From positions 1 through 8,194 of the forward strand of contig DQTU01000150.1 in assembly GCA_015662615.1 (NCBI GenBank): DNA of 8,194 bases, in the 5' to 3' direction. Position 1 is the stretch's first letter; each line of letters starts with the position of its first letter. Positions 4,547 through 8,194 of this stretch are shown here, one piece after another. The DNA comes from Campylobacterales bacterium (GTDB taxonomy: Bacteria; Campylobacterota; Campylobacteria; Campylobacterales; QNZT01). The position numbers and the translations under genes were made by a program. The notes under the pieces were generated by a model. It worked only from the letters and a program-made list of their open reading frames with translations. It was not told the DNA's origin and did not search any database.

Positions 4547-7168
4547 ATGATAGCCTCCGTCGTAAATAAAATATTCGGTACCAAAAATGATAAAATTGTA
4601 AAACAATATCTCAAAATCGTAAAAATCATAAATGATCTTGAACCACAATATGAAAAGATGAGTGATGAGCAACTTAAAGAGGCGTTTAATGCTCTTAAAG
4701 AGCAAGTGCAAAAAGAGGAAAAGGGGTTAGGCGAAGTTCTTGTTGACTCTTTTGCCATTACCAGAGAAGTAAGTAAACGTACTACTGGACTTAGGCATTA
4801 TGATGTTCAAATGGTTGGTGGACTTGTGCTTCATGATGGAAAAATAGCAGAGATGAAAACGGGTGAGGGAAAAACACTTGTTGCAACACTTGCAATTGTT
4901 TTAAATGCTATGAGTGGCAAGGGTGTACATCTTGTAACGGTAAATGATTATCTTGCAAACAGAGATGCAGATGATACAGGACGGATTTATAAATTTTTAG
5001 GATTTAGTGTCGGTGTTATTACTAACGCTATCCATGATGACTTGGAGCGAAAAGCTCAGTATGAAGCGGATATCACTTATGGTACAAACAATGAGTTTGG
5101 TTTTGATTACCTTAGAGATAACATGAAATACAATGTCGCAGAAAAGGTGCAAAGAGCACACAACTATGTTATCGTGGATGAAGTGGATTCAATTTTGATC
5201 GATGAGGCTAGAACTCCTCTTATCATCTCAGGTCCCACCAATAGAACACTTGATAATTATGGCAAAGCAGATGATATCGCAATAACTTTGACTCAGGCAA
5301 CTGAGAAAGATGAAAAAGGTGAAGTCAAGCAAGATACAGGTGATTTTGTAGTTGACGAGAAAAACAGAACGGTTATGATGACGGAAAGTGGTGTTGAAAA
5401 AGTTGAAGCAGCATTTGAAATAGATAACCTTTATAGTCTTGAAAATGCATCACTTAGCCACCATATAGACCAAGCTTTAAAAGCACACAATATATTTGAA
5501 AAAGATGTTGATTATGTGGTTAAAGATGGAGAAGTCATCATCGTTGATGAGTTTACAGGACGACTTAGTGAAGGCAGGCGTTTTAGTGAAGGGCTTCATC
5601 AAGCATTAGAGGCAAAAGAGAAAGTTGAAATTCAAGAAGAGTCACAAACACTTGCTGATATCACATTTCAAAATTACTTTAGAATGTATGATAAGTTAGC
5701 TGGTATGACAGGTACGGCACAAACTGAAGCGACAGAGTTTGAGCAGATTTATAAACTAGATGTTATCTCTATTCCTACCAATGTTCCAGTAGATCGACAA
5801 GATTTGAATGACCTTATCTATAAAAGCGAGCGAGAGAAGTTTAATGCGGTAATTATAAAAATCAAAGAGCTTCACAAAAAAGGTCAACCTGTACTTGTGG
5901 GTACAGCTTCAATTGAAAAAAGTGAACTTTTACATGAGTTAATGAAAAAACAGAAAATACCTCATACGGTTTTAAATGCTAAACATCATGAGAGTGAAGC
6001 AAAGATTATTTTAGATGCTGGTCTTAAAGGTGCGGTTACGGTTGCTACTAACATGGCGGGTCGTGGTGTTGATATTAAAATTTCAGATGAGATAAAAGCA
6101 CTTGGTGGTCTATATATCATAGGAACAGAGCGTCATGAATCAAGACGGATTGACAATCAGCTGAGAGGTCGTTCAGGTCGTCAAGGTGATCCTGGGACGA
6201 GTCAATTTTACCTAAGTCTTGAAGATAACCTTTTAAGAATTTTTGGAAGTGATAAAATTAAGTCCATTATGGAGCGTTTAGGAATTGAAGAGGGTGAGCA
6301 TATCGAATCTGGTATGGTAACTAGGGCTGTTGAAAATGCACAGAAAAAAGTTGAAAACCTTCACTATGAGTCAAGAAAACATATCTTAGAGTATGATGAT
6401 GTTGCCAACAAGCAGAGAAAAGTGATTTACCGTTATAGAAATGAGCTTTTAGATCCAGAGTTTGATATCACCGATAAAGTAAAAGAGAATAGATTAGATT
6501 ATGTTGCAGATGTTTTAAGTCGTAGTGAGATTTATGAGGGTATTCCAGAAGATGAGTACAATCTCGAAAAACTTATAGCACTGCTTCGTGAAGAGGTGCT
6601 TATCGAGTTTAATCAAAATGACTTCAAAGAGCTTGAAGCAGAGCCTTTAGGTGAGAAGTTAAACATGGCACTGACGGATATGTATGAGAAAAAGATGAGT
6701 GTTATAGATGCAAAACAGAGAGATGAGATAGAAAAAATTGTTTATCTTCAAGTCGTTGATAACAGTTGGAGAGAGCATCTTTATCAGATGGATATCTTAA
6801 AAACAGGTATTGGACTTCGAGGATATAACCAAAAAGATCCGTTGACTGAGTATAAAAAAGAGAGTTATGAGATGTTTATTGATCTTATAGGTCGCATCAA
6901 ACATGAGAGTACAAAAACATTGCAACTTATTCAACTTCGTGATGATTCAGAAGAGAAAGAGCGAGAAGCAGCTATGGCGAAGATGATGGCAGAGATGGAA
7001 GCCTCTGCTGAAAATGTCAAACTCTCTCATGGAGATAATGCAGAGCCAGAAGTGAAAAAAATAGCGAAAAAGATTGCTAGAAATGAGCCATGTCCGTGTG
7101 GAAGTGGTAAGAAGTATAAAAATTGCTGTGGAAAAAGTGGTCCTAAAAAAGGGTTATTGGCTAAGTGA
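4547..7168 (+). CDS. secA: Protein translocase ATPase SecA
   Basis: SecA is the ATPase motor that pushes unfolded preproteins through the SecYEG channel at the cytoplasmic membrane. At 873 residues it is full-length (E. coli 901). In order it shows the N-terminal segment with GLRHYDVQMVGG (81-92), Walker A MKTGEGKT (103-110), YGTNNEFGFDYLRDNM (178-193), Walker B DEVDS (211-215), ARTPLIISG (221-229), the preprotein cross-linking domain, then AGMTGTAQTEA (385-395). The second motor domain follows, with ATNMAGRGVDI (500-510) and RGRSGRQGDPG (540-550). The helical wing/scaffold has DNSWREHLYQMD (738-749). A Met/Glu-rich linker leads to a SEC-C zinc tail with Cys849, Cys851, Cys860 and Cys861; the last position is Cys where E. 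coli has His. The ATG at 4547 has AAAGGA 8 nt upstream. Its stop overlaps the GTG start of the following permease gene. No secM-like leader gene precedes it. Confidence 0.98.
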   Translation: MIASVVNKIFGTKNDKIVKQYLKIVKIINDLEPQYEKMSDEQLKEAFNALKEQVQKEEKGLGEVLVDSFAITREVSKRTTGLRHYDVQMVGGLVLHDGKIAEMKTGEGKTLVATLAIVLNAMSGKGVHLVTVNDYLANRDADDTGRIYKFLGFSVGVITNAIHDDLERKAQYEADITYGTNNEFGFDYLRDNMKYNVAEKVQRAHNYVIVDEVDSILIDEARTPLIISGPTNRTLDNYGKADDIAITLTQATEKDEKGEVKQDTGDFVVDEKNRTVMMTESGVEKVEAAFEIDNLYSLENASLSHHIDQALKAHNIFEKDVDYVVKDGEVIIVDEFTGRLSEGRRFSEGLHQALEAKEKVEIQEESQTLADITFQNYFRMYDKLAGMTGTAQTEATEFEQIYKLDVISIPTNVPVDRQDLNDLIYKSEREKFNAVIIKIKELHKKGQPVLVGTASIEKSELLHELMKKQKIPHTVLNAKHHESEAKIILDAGLKGAVTVATNMAGRGVDIKISDEIKALGGLYIIGTERHESRRIDNQLRGRSGRQGDPGTSQFYLSLEDNLLRIFGSDKIKSIMERLGIEEGEHIESGMVTRAVENAQKKVENLHYESRKHILEYDDVANKQRKVIYRYRNELLDPEFDITDKVKENRLDYVADVLSRSEIYEGIPEDEYNLEKLIALLREEVLIEFNQNDFKELEAEPLGEKLNMALTDMYEKKMSVIDAKQRDEIEKIVYLQVVDNSWREHLYQMDILKTGIGLRGYNQKDPLTEYKKESYEMFIDLIGRIKHESTKTLQLIQLRDDSEEKEREAAMAKMMAEMEASAENVKLSHGDNAEPEVKKIAKKIARNEPCPCGSGKKYKNCCGKSGPKKGLLAK

Positions 7169-8194
7169 AATCACAAAGTTTAGTACCTTATCTTGTCAAA
7201 AAGTATTTACGATTTGATAAGAGCCAACCTTTTATAACGATTAGCGCTCTTCTAGCTTTTTTGGGGGTTTCCATTGGTTTGATGGTGCTTATCATTGCTA
7301 TGGCTATTATGAACGGAACAAGTAAAGAGTTTAAAAGTAAAATCTCTACCATGAGTTATCCTATCACGATTTTGCCAAGGGTGGATAAGGGTATTGATAT
7401 GTATGGTTTAGAAGCGCTTAAAGAGAAATTTCCACATCTAAATTTTAGTCCCTATGTCAGTTCTCAAGTGATTGTCAAACAGGGTAACACCATGGAAGGT
7501 GCTGCGCTTTTTGGTGTGAATTTTGAAGATGAGGTAAAGATCAACAGTATCATAAAAGAGGCTGTAAAAGATAAAAATATCTCTAAATTTGAAATCATTA
7601 CAGGTCAGGGGATAAGTGATAGTTTTTCACTTTTAGAGGGTTTAAAAACAACACTTGTTTTTACACAGTCTCAACCTGGTGGTTTTTCCCTTATTCCTAC
7701 CATGAAACGTTTTACCTATAGAGGAAGTTTCAAATCTGGTATGCAAGCCTATGACCATGCTTATATCTATACTACAATAGAAGCACTATCAAGAGTTTTG
7801 AAAATAAAAGATAATAGTTATGACGGTATCCATGTTTACTCTGATGACCCAGTAGAAGAGATTAAAAACATTAGAGCATTTCTTCCTGAAAATTTAGTGG
7901 CAGTGGGTTGGTGGCAGCAAAATGGAAATCTTTTTTCAGCCATGGAGATGGAGAAAAAAGCGCTTTTTATCGTATTGATGCTGATTATCTTGGTTGCTTC
8001 TTTAAATATTGTCTCTTCTCTTTTGATGACTGTCATGAATAGAAGAAGAGAAATTGCACTTCTGTTATCGTTGGGTGCAACAAAAGAAGAGATCAAAAAA
8101 GCGTTTTTTCTGCTTGGTTCTGTGATTGGTGGGGCTGGGATTATATTTGGTACCTTTTTAGGACTTTTTGGTATTTTTCTTTTGGGTCGTTTTG
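7165..8194 (+). CDS. LolC/LolE-type lipoprotein-releasing permease (partial, N-terminal 343 codons)
   Basis: This is a MacB/FtsX-fold permease of the ABC transporter that extracts mature lipoproteins from the inner membrane and hands them to LolA. The frame starts at GTG 7165-7167, which overlaps the secA TGA as GTGA, so translation is probably coupled; GGG at 7151-7153 is a weak, distant ribosome site. Transmembrane segment 1 spans about residues 22-49 (FITISALLAFLGVSIGLMVL). A large periplasmic domain follows at ~51-262, ending with the family signature GWWQQNGNLFSAMEMEKKA (248-266). Segment 2 is ~267-291, then the cytoplasmic coupling stretch NRRREIALLLSLGAT (292-306), then segment 3 from ~315 to the window edge. 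The family is ~400-415 residues, so about 60-70 residues and segment 4 are outside. LolC, LolE and fused LolF forms cannot be told apart from this part. The partner ATPase LolD is not in the window. Confidence 0.92.
   Translation, partial: MKSQSLVPYLVKKYLRFDKSQPFITISALLAFLGVSIGLMVLIIAMAIMNGTSKEFKSKISTMSYPITILPRVDKGIDMYGLEALKEKFPHLNFSPYVSSQVIVKQGNTMEGAALFGVNFEDEVKINSIIKEAVKDKNISKFEIITGQGISDSFSLLEGLKTTLVFTQSQPGGFSLIPTMKRFTYRGSFKSGMQAYDHAYIYTTIEALSRVLKIKDNSYDGIHVYSDDPVEEIKNIRAFLPENLVAVGWWQQNGNLFSAMEMEKKALFIVLMLIILVASLNIVSSLLMTVMNRRREIALLLSLGATKEEIKKAFFLLGSVIGGAGIIFGTFLGLFGIFLLGRF

Noticed and set aside
4483..4758. Minus-strand open frame covering the secA 5' end and part of the lolA-secA gap
   Set aside because: It is antisense to conserved secA, Cys/Ser/Phe-rich, and would run through both promoters.
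7836..8096. Minus-strand open frame inside the permease gene
   Set aside because: It is antisense to the most conserved part of the LolC/E permease (the QQNGNLFSAMEMEKKA signature).
1..8194. Mobile element, phage, CRISPR, toxin-antitoxin or novel defence system
   Set aside because: I saw no transposase, integrase, direct-repeat array, tRNA or atypical-composition island; every sizeable frame belongs to a known housekeeping or envelope family.

Overview
The window is AT-rich, gene-dense bacterial chromosome, with about 96% of it coding. It most likely comes from a Campylobacterota (epsilonproteobacterial) genome, perhaps a free-living Sulfurimonas-, Sulfurovum- or Sulfurospirillum-like organism. 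The reasons are the character of the proteins (a PdxJ beginning LLGVNIDHIAVLREAR, and the LolA signature EPELEQV), heavy use of AGA, ATA and TTA codons, extended -10 promoters without a clear -35, and the order lolA / secA / lolC-E type permease, which I recall from Campylobacter jejuni. The assignment is inference from sequence character, not a database match.

Layout, left to right. (1) Positions 1-557, minus strand: the first 185 codons of pdxJ (vitamin B6 synthesis), which runs off the left edge. (2) Positions 593-1462, plus: a short, one-domain Ppx/GppA phosphatase, divergent from pdxJ across only 35 bp, with a pdxJ promoter that appears to overlap its start codon. (3) Positions 1512-3230, plus: an exported YcbB/LdtD-type L,D-transpeptidase. 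(4) Positions 3315-3893, plus: a Tat-exported DUF882/YcbK (MepK-type) peptidoglycan hydrolase with a TTG start. (5) A hairpin at 3881-3908 that can serve as terminator for both converging genes. (6) Positions 3911-4435, minus: lolA, also with a TTG start. (7) Positions 4547-7168, plus: secA, divergent from lolA across 111 bp that hold the promoters. (8) Positions 7165-8194, plus: the first 343 codons of a LolC/LolE-type permease whose GTG start overlaps the secA stop; it runs off the right edge.

Most of the window serves the cell envelope. SecA drives protein export, including export of lipoprotein precursors. The LolC/E permease releases mature lipoproteins from the inner membrane, and LolA carries them across the periplasm. 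The LdtD/MepK pair respectively makes and cuts 3-3 peptidoglycan cross-links. PdxJ and the Ppx/GppA protein are metabolic or stress functions.

I found no RNA gene, mobile element, CRISPR array, phage or defence gene, and no stretch over 300 bases without a gene. Nothing here looks like an undescribed system. The points worth a second look are the envelope clustering, the non-ATG starts, the overlapping promoter and the shared terminator.
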